From assembly GCF_048771995.1 (NCBI RefSeq), contig NC_133032.1, positions 21,677,501 to 21,741,500 on the forward strand: a stretch of 64,000 nt of DNA. Direction: 5' to 3'. The DNA comes from Taeniopygia guttata (lineage: Eukaryota; Chordata; Aves; Passeriformes; Estrildidae). Shown here piece after piece: positions 11,041-21,554 of the stretch. Position 1 is the first letter of the stretch; each line of letters starts with the position of its first letter. The notes under the pieces are model-generated. The model saw nothing but the letters and a program-made list of their open reading frames with translations, was not told the DNA's origin and made no database searches. A program made the position numbers and the translations under genes.

Positions 11041-13892
11041 TGAAAATGAGGTAGAAACTGACACAGTAATATAGAAAGCACAGTGTGCTGTAACAAAGAG
11101 TTGGGACAACTATACAAAGAAGAAACATAGTAAGCCCTAGTGGTAATGTCCTAGAACAAGAATTGTTCAGACCAACCACAAAGCGCTTCAGTACACCCAA
11201 AGGTTAGGGTTTATGAGGAATCTATATATAACATTTGTAAGACACATACAACTGAAAGCTCTTTTTCATAAATTTTTCAACAGTTACCATAACAGGAGTC
11301 ATAGGAGTCATCAATAACGTGAATATCCTGCATACATAACATGCCTTAGAACCTTGTGAAAAAATGTGTCCCAGAAATTCCTTATAGCTTATACAAACCC
11401 CAAATTTACTGATGAATAAGTCAATTGCTGTTTTACATCTGTAACCAGCTTTGAATATGTTACCATATTTTAACTTTTCTAATATTTTTTCCTTTCTTTT
11501 TCTCCTAAACAAAAGCTAGGAAAAAAAAGTTTTTCCATTCATTTATGCTTCGATGAGGAAAGACCAGAATTACCCTGTACACCACAAGACAAATCCAGTT
11601 AGAATAATTTAGGCTACATGAGACATTCCAAGCAGCTTTTTCTTTCTGCTCCCAGCTTCTGAGAAGAGAGGTTTTCAGCTGGTGACTCAGAAGTCAGATA
11701 AGTCTACTTATATATTGTAGGAAGAGTTATTTTCCCTCTCATTAACAGCTGTGCAGTGCTGGTGCTTGAACTGCAGTTTGTTTGAACTATCACCACAGGC
11801 AGAATAAAAGAATTCAAAGAGTAAGATTGCTAAAGCCTATTCATATAGAAAAAGCCCAAATGTAAATACACATTAGAGAAGCTAACTTTTCTATCTTGGA
11901 AAAGGAATCATAGAAAAAACAGGTAGTTTGTAGAGACTACTGGTAGTGTCCCTCCCTGCTAATTTCTCCTGGGACATATGCCTCCAGATGCTCCTCAGAA
12001 ACTCAGCCAATCTTCTGTGTATACACTACTGGAAACTAATTCCCTGGAGACCACTTCTCATGAAACAAATGGTTCCTAACCCCTCTCTTCAAGACTTTTT
12101 ACAACCCCTACCTCTACAATTTCCATGTGAACTCTTCCATGAATACACTTATAATAATATCTTAGTTCCTCTAAATGTTGCTTCTCCCATATACACTTTA
12201 CATAGAACCCCACACTTCCAGATCCCTTGTGATACCCCAGCTTTCTGAGCTCCTCTTTCTAAGACCAGCGAGACATCCCTCCCAGTCCTGTCCTAATCAG
12301 CCAGTAACTTCTCTTGGTTTCCTCATATAAGAAGTCTACCCCTATTCAGAGCTTGAACCTCCATTTGAACAGAAATAATGAATTTATTGCAACTACATGT
12401 AACTGATTCAAAGAACAGAAAGCTTTCTATTTTGTTTTAAACATATCTGATAAAAAATTAGCAAATACAGGAACATGTCATTAACACAATTGCCATCATT
12501 TAAGACACCAAAGATGCAAGTAAAAGTGGTTCCTCAACAATTCTGTCTAAATAAGAATTTAATTAGGTTTGACTTAAAACACGAGTATTCTCTTGAAACT
12601 CATTACATAAATAAGAAAAACCTGGAAATAAAGATGAACTTGTCACTAAGGAGATGTATAAACATCTTTATATGTTAAAAATTAATTTTACCTAGGAAGA
12701 TACTTTATTACAAAAATACTGTGGTTCAGTACTTCTGAAAAAAGACCCTTGGATTTACAAAACTTCTACTCTGTATGTGACAGTCCTCAAAATTTTCATA
12801 TGAACATTTTAGGCATTAAATTATGTTTTTCCAATAGTTTATTGGTCTGAAGAAATAAGTGGTTACATGCAAATGAAATCTTAGACTCATTAAAATCAGT
12901 AGAAATTTTACTTTGTTCTACAAGTTAAAAACGTTACATTCACACTGGTTTTGAAATTTTTTTCCACCTAGAGACTTACCAGAGTTTTTTTAATGAGGAA
13001 AATACTGCAAAAGCTACAGCAATGCTTAGACTTTCTTTCTAGTTTGCTCTTTTAGGCAATGGAAAGCTTATTTAATATGGGAATTTCCAGCATTTTCTCC
13101 TCCAGACAGCTCTAGCTAAATTGACCCAGTAGGCAAGGTTTCAATTTTGGTGAAAAAAAGCAAAACATGAGCTATTTTAGCTAACCTCCTAAAATACTTC
13201 CACATACAAGGAGATAATGCAGGGCACTTTGGGAATACTTGGTAACCTGACACTGATGTCACAAGAGAAGGCCACAACTAAGCAGATTGCTGATAGCAGT
13301 GGGAAGGCCTCTGCTTACATTTAAGGCTGACACAAGAGGAACGGAACAGCAGTGCCATACTGTAGAGAGCAGAAGGGAAGGACACTCTTACCTAATTGGG
13401 AATTCCCTGTCTGGTTTAAACAAGGTCATGGTTAGCCAAATAATTAAATTCTGCATCCATCAAGAATATCTTACTGTGTCTTTAATCCTTTCTCAAAAAA
13501 CAAGCAAGAATAACCAAAAGGCTTTGTGCTCAGTAGAGGTACTGGGCATCTAACTCTGAATAGTTTCCCCATTCTTCAGCCCATCCTTAACGGCAAACAA
13601 CAGCTCATAGTCAAGAATAGGCTGATATAAAAGTACTGGAAAGATTTGAAGGAAGTGAGAAATAAAACAAATTAGGGAAAAGGTCTGTAGGAATGAAAAT
13701 TAGAAAGAAATGGTGAGAACATTGGAAAAATGCAGGAATTTCACAATAGAGAAAATAGAGAAAAGGTGAAAAAACAAAACTAAAATATGCTTTAGTGTTC
13801 ATCTGTTCTTATTTTTATGAATGAGGACAGAACTTGAAAAGCAAAATAACAGGAAAAGCAGCAGAGAAACACTTGGGAGAAGATGTGGAGTT

Positions 13893-13898
13893 TTTATT
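13893..13898 (-). terminator. Poly(A) hexamer overlapping the MDH1B stop codon
   Basis: The minus strand reads GCA GAA TAA AAA, so AATAAA spans the last sense codon and the stop. In the roughly 390 bases downstream I saw no other canonical AATAAA on the minus strand, only a weaker ATTAAA near 13474-13479. If the overlapping hexamer is used, the 3' UTR would be only a couple of dozen bases. That use is inference. Confidence 0.35.
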
Positions 13899-16800
13899 CT
13901 GCTTCATATGGATGCATTTCATTTATTTCCTTTAGTGCAACGAGCTTTTCCTAAATGGAAGAAAAAGCATATTTTAATACCACCCATTATTTTAATCAGC
14001 TCTAATTTCTAGCGCAAACTTAAAGTATGTTAAAACAAAATAATTCTTATACATTACTAGTATGACTGAAGTTCACAAAACCTGATTAAAGCTGGGATGT
14101 AGAGTTTGGAACCAGTCTTTTTAAATATTTCAATAGTACAAATAAATTCTTTTTGTCTCACTAAGAGACAAAAAGAACTAAGAACTTCATTATGAAAATA
14201 GTGCTCAATGATTTTGTATTTTCTGAAAAATCCCTAATTCTAGTAAGGTCTGACCTTCATTCATGCAAAGTCATAGTCATAAAAATGCCAAAATATATGT
14301 CTTCTATCATAGAAATACTCTGAATACCATATAAGCAAAATCAACATAAAATGCAGAAACATTAAATGAAAGGCAGTATTTCTGTTTGCACAAACTTTGG
14401 AGAGCAAATTCTACACATACATACGTAAACTTATTTTATCCTCTCCTTTTGGGCAGAAGAACAGTTGTCTGTTCATTTCAATACACAAATACTACCTTAC
14501 ACTTAAAAATACCTGCTCTTTACCATGCATAAGTGTATGTGTGTAGTTTGTACATCCAACACTTAAAGGTCTGTGCTCAAAGCTGTATCACAGCGTGCCC
14601 GTAGGTGGCAGGATGGGCATACACGAGACTCAAGAAACCCTCACCTGAACCAGCTCGTGGGATATGCGTCCCAGAACTTTTTGGGTCGTTTCATTAATTT
14701 CTAATTCTGTCACGACTTCCCAGTTACCATTCCGGAACCTCACTGGCATAGAGAAGACAATTCCTTCAGGAATGCAAAACTGACCTGAAGGGGGGGGGAG
14801 GGGGGGGGGGGGGAAATGACAAAACACATTACTTCTGATTACATCCTCACCAGTGTCATCCTTCAGTCCTACAGACTTGCAAAAGTCTACAACTGTAAGA
14901 TCTCATTATAAATGGACACTGCCTTTTTCGATCTACAGTTCAAAAAAGAATGTCCCTTTACTGTAACTTTGTACTTTAGTTAGATGTGAATGCATCATAG
15001 CATCAGATGGGTTTGGGCTGCAAGGGACCTTTAAAGGTCACTAGTTCAACACTCTTGCCATGGGCAGGGACATCTTCAACTGTATCTGAGCCCCATCCAA
15101 CTTGACCTTGAATGTTTCCAAGACTGAGGTGTCTCCCACCCCTCTGGGCAGCCTGTTCCAGTGTCTTACCACATTCATTGTAAAAAACTTAATTATATCT
15201 GATCTAAATTGACCCACCTTCACTTTAAATCCACTGCCCCTTGTCCTATTGCAACAGGTCCTACTAAAACATTTGTCCCCATCTTCCTAATAAGAACTTT
15301 TAAGCACTGGAAGGTGCTATAAGGTCTCTCCAGAGCCTTTTCTTCTCCAGGCTGAACAACCTCAACTCGCTCAGCCTGTTTTCATAAGAGAGGCGTTCAT
15401 CCCAGTGATCATTTTGTGTGGCCCTACTCTGGACCATCTTCAATAGGTGTCTTTTCTGTGTTGTAGTAACACAATTGTGTACTGGTTGTACATCTTAAAA
15501 AGGGGGAAAAATATTGATTTCATAAGGATTAAATGGCTGCTGTGAAATATTCCACTTATTGGTTTACATAACCACACAAGAAGAACACACTTCCATAGCC
15601 TAGGCTCTAACTATAAAGACTTATTGCACAAAACACATACATCAGAAAAGCATTTAACTGAAAGACTAAGATAATCCTCTGCAAAAAGACAATATTAACC
15701 TAAGAGATGCCTGTAAAAAGTGAGCATTATTACAAGCTTTGTTAGATCTGGAAGTTCTTATGATGAAACAAACTCTTGGTCTCATATGATTTGTTTTACA
15801 AGATTTTATTAAATGAAAAATATTGATTAAAAAATAACATTATAGATGGGGGAAAGCTAGTATGTGCAGGGCAAATCTACAAGAGAACATGTGAAGCAAA
15901 ACCAGCCTTACCTTCACTAAGTACTCCCAGAGAAATGATCTCCTCAGAAGGAGAGCCGTGGTACCAGTACTGCAGTAGCATGGCAATCGCGTGAGCAGGT
16001 AACATTCCTGTGCAACGGGACACCCGGGAACGCAGCGTACTCTGTGCAGACAGGAGCTCTGAATGCATCCATTCGCTACCAACAAAAAGCGGAGACAAAA
16101 GGCATGAAAAACTAAGATGACTGCAGGAAGAGTAGCTTCCTGGAGAAAAAAAAACTAAACTCAAGGAAAGAAAATAGTCAAAACTTACTCAAACTTCACT
16201 GCTAAAAGCAAGGCATTTTTACAGACAGAGAAAAAAAAGGTCTAAAAAAGCCACTTAAAAAGTAACAAGTCCTACTTTCTATGAAAGTCAGGTCATTTGC
16301 TGGAGTCATAACATCTATTATTATTGTAATTTAATATTTTGTATGTAATTTATATATTACTGTTTTTTGTAAGAACCCAGCCATGAACCAGTCTGCCTGT
16401 GTGAGGCTCAGTACAAGCCTAGAAATGTCTGCTCTCCAGTAAATGCTAAGTCTAGACCAGAGTAGGAGCTCCAGATAGCCAGGCCTGGGTTTATGTAACA
16501 TCTGCTGCCCTCTCACTGCACCTACCCTTTTTCTGCTACTGTTCTTTCCACAGGAAGCTATCTAGCTGCTAGGTATCATTTTCACACATATATTACCAAA
16601 TCATCTGTTCTGGGAAACTGACAATATTAGTATGCTCAGGCCTATTCCATGTAATTCAGGTTCAGATATCTGTTTAATACTATTTCAAAGCTCCTTCATG
16701 CAAACTAGACATCTAAATCACTACCTGGACTTCCATCAGTTCTTAAAAACTGCTCATGATATAAGAGAAACCCACTTAAAATGTAGGAAAAATATAGTTA

Positions 16801-19800
16801 TAAATAGAGTTGGCAAAAGAGTGCAACAGCACAGCACTAGGAACTACCCAACTTCTTTTTCAGATGGAGAACCTCAACTTGTGTTTTTCTTTATGCACAA
16901 TACCCATCAGTAAAGACAAATCTTGACAACAAAAACCTTTCTTGATGTTTTATTATGCAATTTAGATAAGCATGGATTAAAAGCAGTTATTTAATTTTAC
17001 TTGAAAGAAATAAATCTGTACTGTACCTATCATAAATCATATTCAACAAAGGACGGTGAAAATTTGGAGGGCCACGAATAGCACAGTCATATCCATAAAG
17101 TTTTGCATGTGACAAATCAATGTAGTTAGACCCAGTAATATTGCCCCAAACAATCACATCTTTAACTCCTGTAACAAAGGAAAGTGAAAAGACAAATACT
17201 TTCAGAAAAACGGGCTTCATAAATTCTTTTCAAAATGATTTAAATCTGTGCCCTGTCTTGCTAGCAGAAATTATTTGATCTGAAAAATGCATCCAAGTTC
17301 TCCCTAACATATAAAACCTCATCACAAGCTGAAAAAGAAGCTTGAATTTATATCATGTTACTGTAAATAAGAGACAAAATCTAGTAAATATTTAACTCTT
17401 AAAACAGTAACAAATCATATTGCAAACATATAGCTACGTTCATTTCAAAATCCTCTAAAAACAAATATATAACTAGTAAAAACAATCATTAAAAAAAAAC
17501 TACCTGCTTTGGTGCAAAAGGATTTTCTCAAATAACCTGCTGATAGACTATTCAGTCTAATAACTTGCTTTGTTATTTTATTAGGCTCCAAAATACCTAG
17601 ACTTGTCATCAATGACCAGTTCTAGCTATGCAACACTTAGAGAATCCTGATGCTGAGCACATTGTCAGAGCACCCTTTTGCTATGCAGTGCAGAACTGTG
17701 CAAATATAACGAAGCTATAACAATTGACCTGAAAATGAAAGTTAATTATCCTCAAAATAATACTACAACACAGTTCTACTTTACTCTCATTATCTGCACA
17801 GCAGTATGTTGTCATGTTTATTCACAGCTCCAAAACAACAATACACTACACAGTGCAAATGCAATCTTGAAGTTCTAGTTCCCAATCTGCAAAACAATTG
17901 TCTTCCTTAGCATATTTCCAGTATGAAATACACACCAGAATGGCAGGGCTGCATCTCAGAAAAAGCAAAGACTCTGGCATTCTGTACAGCCAAGAAATTT
18001 AGTGGATGCACCGCTGTGCATTTCTGCATGCACATCAACTGTGTTCTGGAATTAAATACATACTCTCGAAGGTGCACTGACTTCCCCAAACTCTACATAA
18101 ACATTCACCTGCTGTGTTCATATTCAGCTTCCTGGCCAGCATAGCTTTAGCTGCACTTTCCCAGGATGTCGAAATGGCAATGATATTTTCAGGCCTAATG
18201 GATGGGCCATATGTCCTTAACATTGTCGCCTTAAGGTTTGCAAAGGTTTTTCCTGAAGAAATGACTTTGACCTCACCCTTGGCGTTCTTTTCAATCAAGG
18301 GAGCATACACTTGGCAGATCTCACTCACTTCTCTGATGTAGTTCTCAAGGGATTGGACATCAAGGTTTAAGAGGACATCATCAAGAACAATGATAATATC
18401 AGCATCAATAAAAGCCTGATCTGTTTTTGTGTGCTCTGAAATACTGCGGAGAAGTGGGAACGCCATATCTTCAGCTTCCATTACAATACCACAAAGTATT
18501 TCCTTAAACTGCTCAGCATCAAGCAAATGGATACTGATTTCTGTGGTCATCCCAAACACTTCTCCATTTGCCAACAGCGGGATCAGATGATAACAGATTG
18601 GAACTGATGCACTAGTAAGAGAGGATGTAGAAAAGTTACAGTTAACAATGAACCACTGCTTGTTTGGAAGTATTATATAAGCACAAAGGTGTTTATTTTG
18701 TACTTGATTACATTTAAAGATACCATTCGCTTGTATCTTTTACTGCTGTTTTTGTCATTTGAACAGGGTGAGAATTAAAAGAGTTAGGTCCTTTCATTTC
18801 AGAAGCCTTTCACTTGAAGGCTTCTCCATCCTATGCATTTCAGTCAATGCCACCACTTAAAATATATGTCTTTATAGAATCACAATTTTTTGAGGTACTT
18901 AATTAGGATTACTAGAAATACAGGAATTTCTATAAGTAAAGACCTACTCTTTACCTACTCTAATATTTCCAACAAAATTTAATGCAAGATAGTTGCACGA
19001 CAAAATTTCTAGCTTATTTTGTAAATACTTGCTTTTCCCTAAACTGATCTGAGGTCTATTATGATGCCTGTTCATACCCCTTATTTGAACTGGTGTAAAA
19101 TGTAATAAAACCATAAATTATTTCTAAGCTATATACTAATTGCTAAGCTAAATACTAATAGTGAGGGTGCAGAACCAAGTCAAATCATGAAATTACAGGG
19201 ATTTGTGATTAACTTCAGATGGTTACACCTGTTATATGTGATAGGAAAAAGTGCATTCTTCTGAACAGAGTAAAATTCACAGATACTCTCTTCACTCTCA
19301 CCTGGTAATCCAGATCTGTATAGGCTTGATAAGACTTTTAATCTCTTCATCCTCTTTTACAATTGCAAGGTGTGCCTGCAGGTTCTCCTCAGCAATGTCT
19401 AACATTTCCTCACTCAGCATCATTGAAGTGATGCCGTAATATCGCTAAGAACAAAGAGGATGATCTCTAAGCAAATCCAGTCCAAACCCATCAAGGTAAC
19501 ATTAACAATAGCTTTATTTTACATTTGAAGGAGGAAAAAGGAAGAACAATGTTGTAAAACATGGGCTTACAGTATTAAAGGCAGCTTATTACCTGAGCAT
19601 ATTCCAGAAAATCATTAAGTCCTCCCAGAAGCTGACCCTTCCCTCCACGGTCCAACAGTTCTCTCCAAATGATAGGACACTGTCTGTGTTCCCATCCATT
19701 TGTTTCACAAATGTCATGAAGCCACTGCTGATGCAAACATCCCCACCAGATATTTTAATACACCACATTTGATAACATTTAAACATTACAACTATGAGCA

Positions 19801-21349
19801 TTCTAACTATTTCCACTCAATATATAATTACAAGGTACTTCAGAATTTAAGTACCAGTGGGTACAAAATGCGGGAATAACACAAAGCAAGGTACAGTGAT
19901 ACATTGGGATAGCTCACCTCCAGGTCTTGATTTCACTTAGTTGTCTTAGTGGTACAGAAGACAGCAATGTTGTGAGGCAGAGAGCAATCTGAGGATTCTT
20001 ACTTAGCCATGGAAGGTAAGTAAGGTGAAGAAGTTAATTGCTTTTCACTTAACCCTTGAAGTTACTTGGTGGAGGTGTAAAGCAAAATACATGAGGTAAT
20101 AAATACCATAGTACTGTCTATCTCACGGAGTAAGACTGCTGTATTTTCAGAGCCTTATAGGCAGCATGTCTACAGCATAAGTACTCAGACAGGCCCATTC
20201 ACACTGTAAACAAATATGTGATATTTAACTTCCTACTTCCACAGTAATTCAGAACTCTTGAATGCCACAAAGGCTCTTGACAACTAACAACCCTGAAGGT
20301 ATATGTAATCACAGTGAGCAAAAGATTTACAGGCTGAGCAGCTATTTATACTCTAGAAAATACCCCAGGAAACCAAGCAAGCAAGCAAAACCACCTTGAA
20401 CTTTTTTTGACATAATACAGCTTGAGGCCGGTCCACACTTTGTGCCCATCTTCTGTGGTAAAACTCGGAGATGTCAGTTGCTCAAAACATTGCAACCTTT
20501 CCTCTGGCTGGCTCTCACAGCCAGAGCTGCTTCTGCAGCACCTCTATCTACACAGCAAACCACTAATACAAGAGAAGAAGAAACATTCTGCAGATAAGTA
20601 CATTTCTTAGTTTGTAGAGCACTGGGGCACCTACCAGCAACTCGACTTAAAATCTCTTACCTCCCACTTATCAGGATGCTGAGTAATCTTGTGAACCCTG
20701 AAACTGGGCAAGTTAGTCTGGAGATAGTCAGCCAGGAGTTCAGCTTTGGCATAGTAAGGGCAGTTTGCCTTACCTGTGAACATAGCAACGGCAGCAAAAT
20801 TGGATTATTTTGTCATTCACTGCTAAGGGCTTAAAAGACCAAAAATTGTTTAACGTGAGCCAGCTAAGGAAGAGTAATTCTGCAGGCGGAAAAGACTCCC
20901 GAGCCAGCGTCCAAGGGGCCGAGGAGGCCACTCTTGTGGGTACAGCAGCAGAGATGCTGACGCCTCACCGGCGGCATGAGGGGAACGCTGACCCGGGACC
21001 GCCTGAGGCTGCGCGCCGTGCGGACACGGCTCCCGGGGAGCCGCAAAGACGGGCACGGGTGAGCCCGCACACAGGGGCGACTGCTGCAAGCACGGCGGGG
21101 CTGCCCCGCCGGCTCCCGGTACAAGGCGAGGCCGCCGGGGCTGCCCCTCCCGGGTCCCGGCTCTCGGTACAAGGTGCCGCTGCTGCCGGGGCTGCCCCGC
21201 CCGGCTCCCGGTCCCGGCTCCCGGTACAAGGTGCCGCTGCCGGGGCTGCCCCGCCCGGCTCCCGGTCCCGGCTCCCGGTACAAGGTGCCGCCGCCGCCGC
21301 CGCCGGGGCTCCCGGGTCCCCCCTCACCCGCCACCACGAACTTGGCCAT
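13894..21349 (-). CDS. MDH1B: MDH1B, malate dehydrogenase 1B-like protein, complete
   Basis: Nine coding exons on the minus strand: 21328-21349, 20661-20773, 19593-19727, 19302-19444, 18109-18611, 17027-17168, 15912-16075, 14645-14784 and 13894-13950. All junctions are GT-AG with consistent phase; the total is 1419 bases, 472 aa. The start MAKFVVAG matches the human start as I recall it. Residues about 1-90 look glutaredoxin-like (C12-P-Y-Y15, then [14 protein letters not shown] and [13 protein letters not shown]). Residues about 130-450 form the MDH fold ([57 protein letters not shown]). The catalytic His of true MDH (WGNHS) is Ile316 here, and the catalytic Asp region is also changed, so it is probably not an active malate dehydrogenase. 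The end, [18 protein letters not shown] and stop, is shorter than the human protein (about 518 aa by memory). Human MDH1B is, to my knowledge, mostly in testis and ciliated cells. Confidence 0.95.
14147..14177. repeat. Perfect 13-bp inverted repeat with 5-base loop
   Basis: The arm ttctttttgtctc (14147-14159) pairs exactly with gagacaaaaagaa (14165-14177) around actaa. It lies in the last MDH1B intron. I recognise no element; a short folded intronic hairpin is all that can be claimed. Confidence 0.85.
14790..14813. repeat. G homopolymer forming the polypyrimidine tract of an MDH1B acceptor
   Basis: On the plus strand nine G, one A and fourteen G run from 14790 to 14813. On the MDH1B strand this is an almost pure C tract ending in CTTCAG, the acceptor of exon 14645-14784. 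The plus strand could form a G-quadruplex. Tracts like this vary in length between individuals and are prone to sequencing error. Confidence 0.9.
14994..15475 (-). mobile_element. CR1 LINE 3'-end fragment in an MDH1B intron
   Basis: Read on the minus strand this is a 5'-truncated CR1. It translates to the familiar end of the reverse-transcriptase ORF ([20 protein letters not shown], then FKVKLDGA). It continues into the 3' tail 'gtgacctttaaaggtccctt' and degenerate 'gatgctatgatgc' terminal repeats. Upstream it carries 'tgttcagcctggagaagaaa', typical of CR1. Length is about 480 bp. It lies between MDH1B exons 15912-16075 and 14645-14784, in the same orientation as the gene. The edges are approximate. 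Confidence 0.9.
19724..19730 (-). other. MDH1B: Tandem CAGCAG splice acceptor at MDH1B exon 3
   Basis: The minus strand reads ...CATCAGCAGTGGCTTC. Splicing at the first AG starts the exon at 19727 with Gln before WLHDICE. Splicing at the second AG starts it at 19724 and drops that residue. Human MDH1B has one residue (Asp) at this place, as I recall, which favours 19727. Both choices keep frame, so two proteins differing by one residue are possible. Confidence 0.6.
21096..21303. repeat. GC-rich minisatellite, four units of 40-54 bp, in MDH1B intron 1
   Basis: Four units begin with 'cggggctgcc' at 21096, 21136, 21187 and 21241. Units 3 and 4 are nearly identical over 54 bases, and unit 4 ends in a run of CCG triplets. 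Each unit contains 'cggtacaagg'. The array ends 25 bases from the first MDH1B exon donor and sits inside the shared promoter. The C-rich strand is the plus strand, so the minus strand has many G-runs. Confidence 0.9.
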
Positions 21350-21380
21350 GCGCGCGCTGCCCTCCAACGGCCGCTTTGGC

Positions 21381-21393
21381 GTTGCTCAGCAAC
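21381..21393. promoter_or_regulatory. Palindromic X-box (RFX site) in the MDH1B/FASTKD2 promoter
   Basis: GTTGCTCAGCAAC is a perfect 5+3+5 palindrome, extended to 7-base arms at 21379-21395. It fits the X-box form bound by RFX1/2/3. It lies 32 bases upstream of the MDH1B ATG, a normal distance for X-boxes of ciliary genes. Control of MDH1B by RFX is inference. Confidence 0.65.
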
Positions 21394-21399
21394 GCGCCG

Positions 21400-21503
21400 C
21401 GCGCCGCGGCAGTTTGTCCCTCGGCCCGCGCCGTCCGTCTCGCGCGGCACACCGGGAGCTCGCGGCGCGCCGGGCCCGGTGTGGCGGCGGCGCGCGTGTG
21501 AGG
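21400..21503 (+). other. FASTKD2: FASTKD2 non-coding first exon (end supported, start unknown)
   Basis: A donor reading GTGAG followed by GTAACG ends an exon at 21503. The coding exon acceptor (ttgtttttacag) is at 22143, so the first intron would be 640 bases. The transcription start cannot be seen; 21400 is nominal, just beyond the X-box. Confidence 0.45.
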
Positions 21504-21525
21504 TAACGGCGGCCGCGGGAGCCCC

Positions 21526-21554
21526 GGCCCGGCCCGGCCCGGCCCGGCCCGGCT
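21526..21554. repeat. CGGCC pentanucleotide repeat
   Basis: Five perfect copies of CGGCC plus a partial one, in FASTKD2 intron 1 about 22 bases after its first-exon donor. It is potentially length-variable. Confidence 0.9.

Larger units (their letters stand above)
8107..13893. other. Spacer between DYTN and MDH1B
   Basis: AT-rich DNA between the 5' end of DYTN and the 3' end of MDH1B. Apart from the candidate DYTN exon and the X-box pair I see no coding exon with conserved protein content. The open frames here, such as 11946-12248 and 13287-13553, have no recognisable domain and the composition of chance ORFs. Confidence 0.6.

Noticed and set aside
13562-13627. Coding-looking minus-strand stretch after an AG (PILDYELLFAVKDGLKNGET, then stop) downstream of MDH1B
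   Set aside because: It could pass for a last MDH1B exon, but the exon at 13894-13950 already ends in an in-frame stop with no donor before it, and its EKLVAL start matches the human protein. Probably chance.
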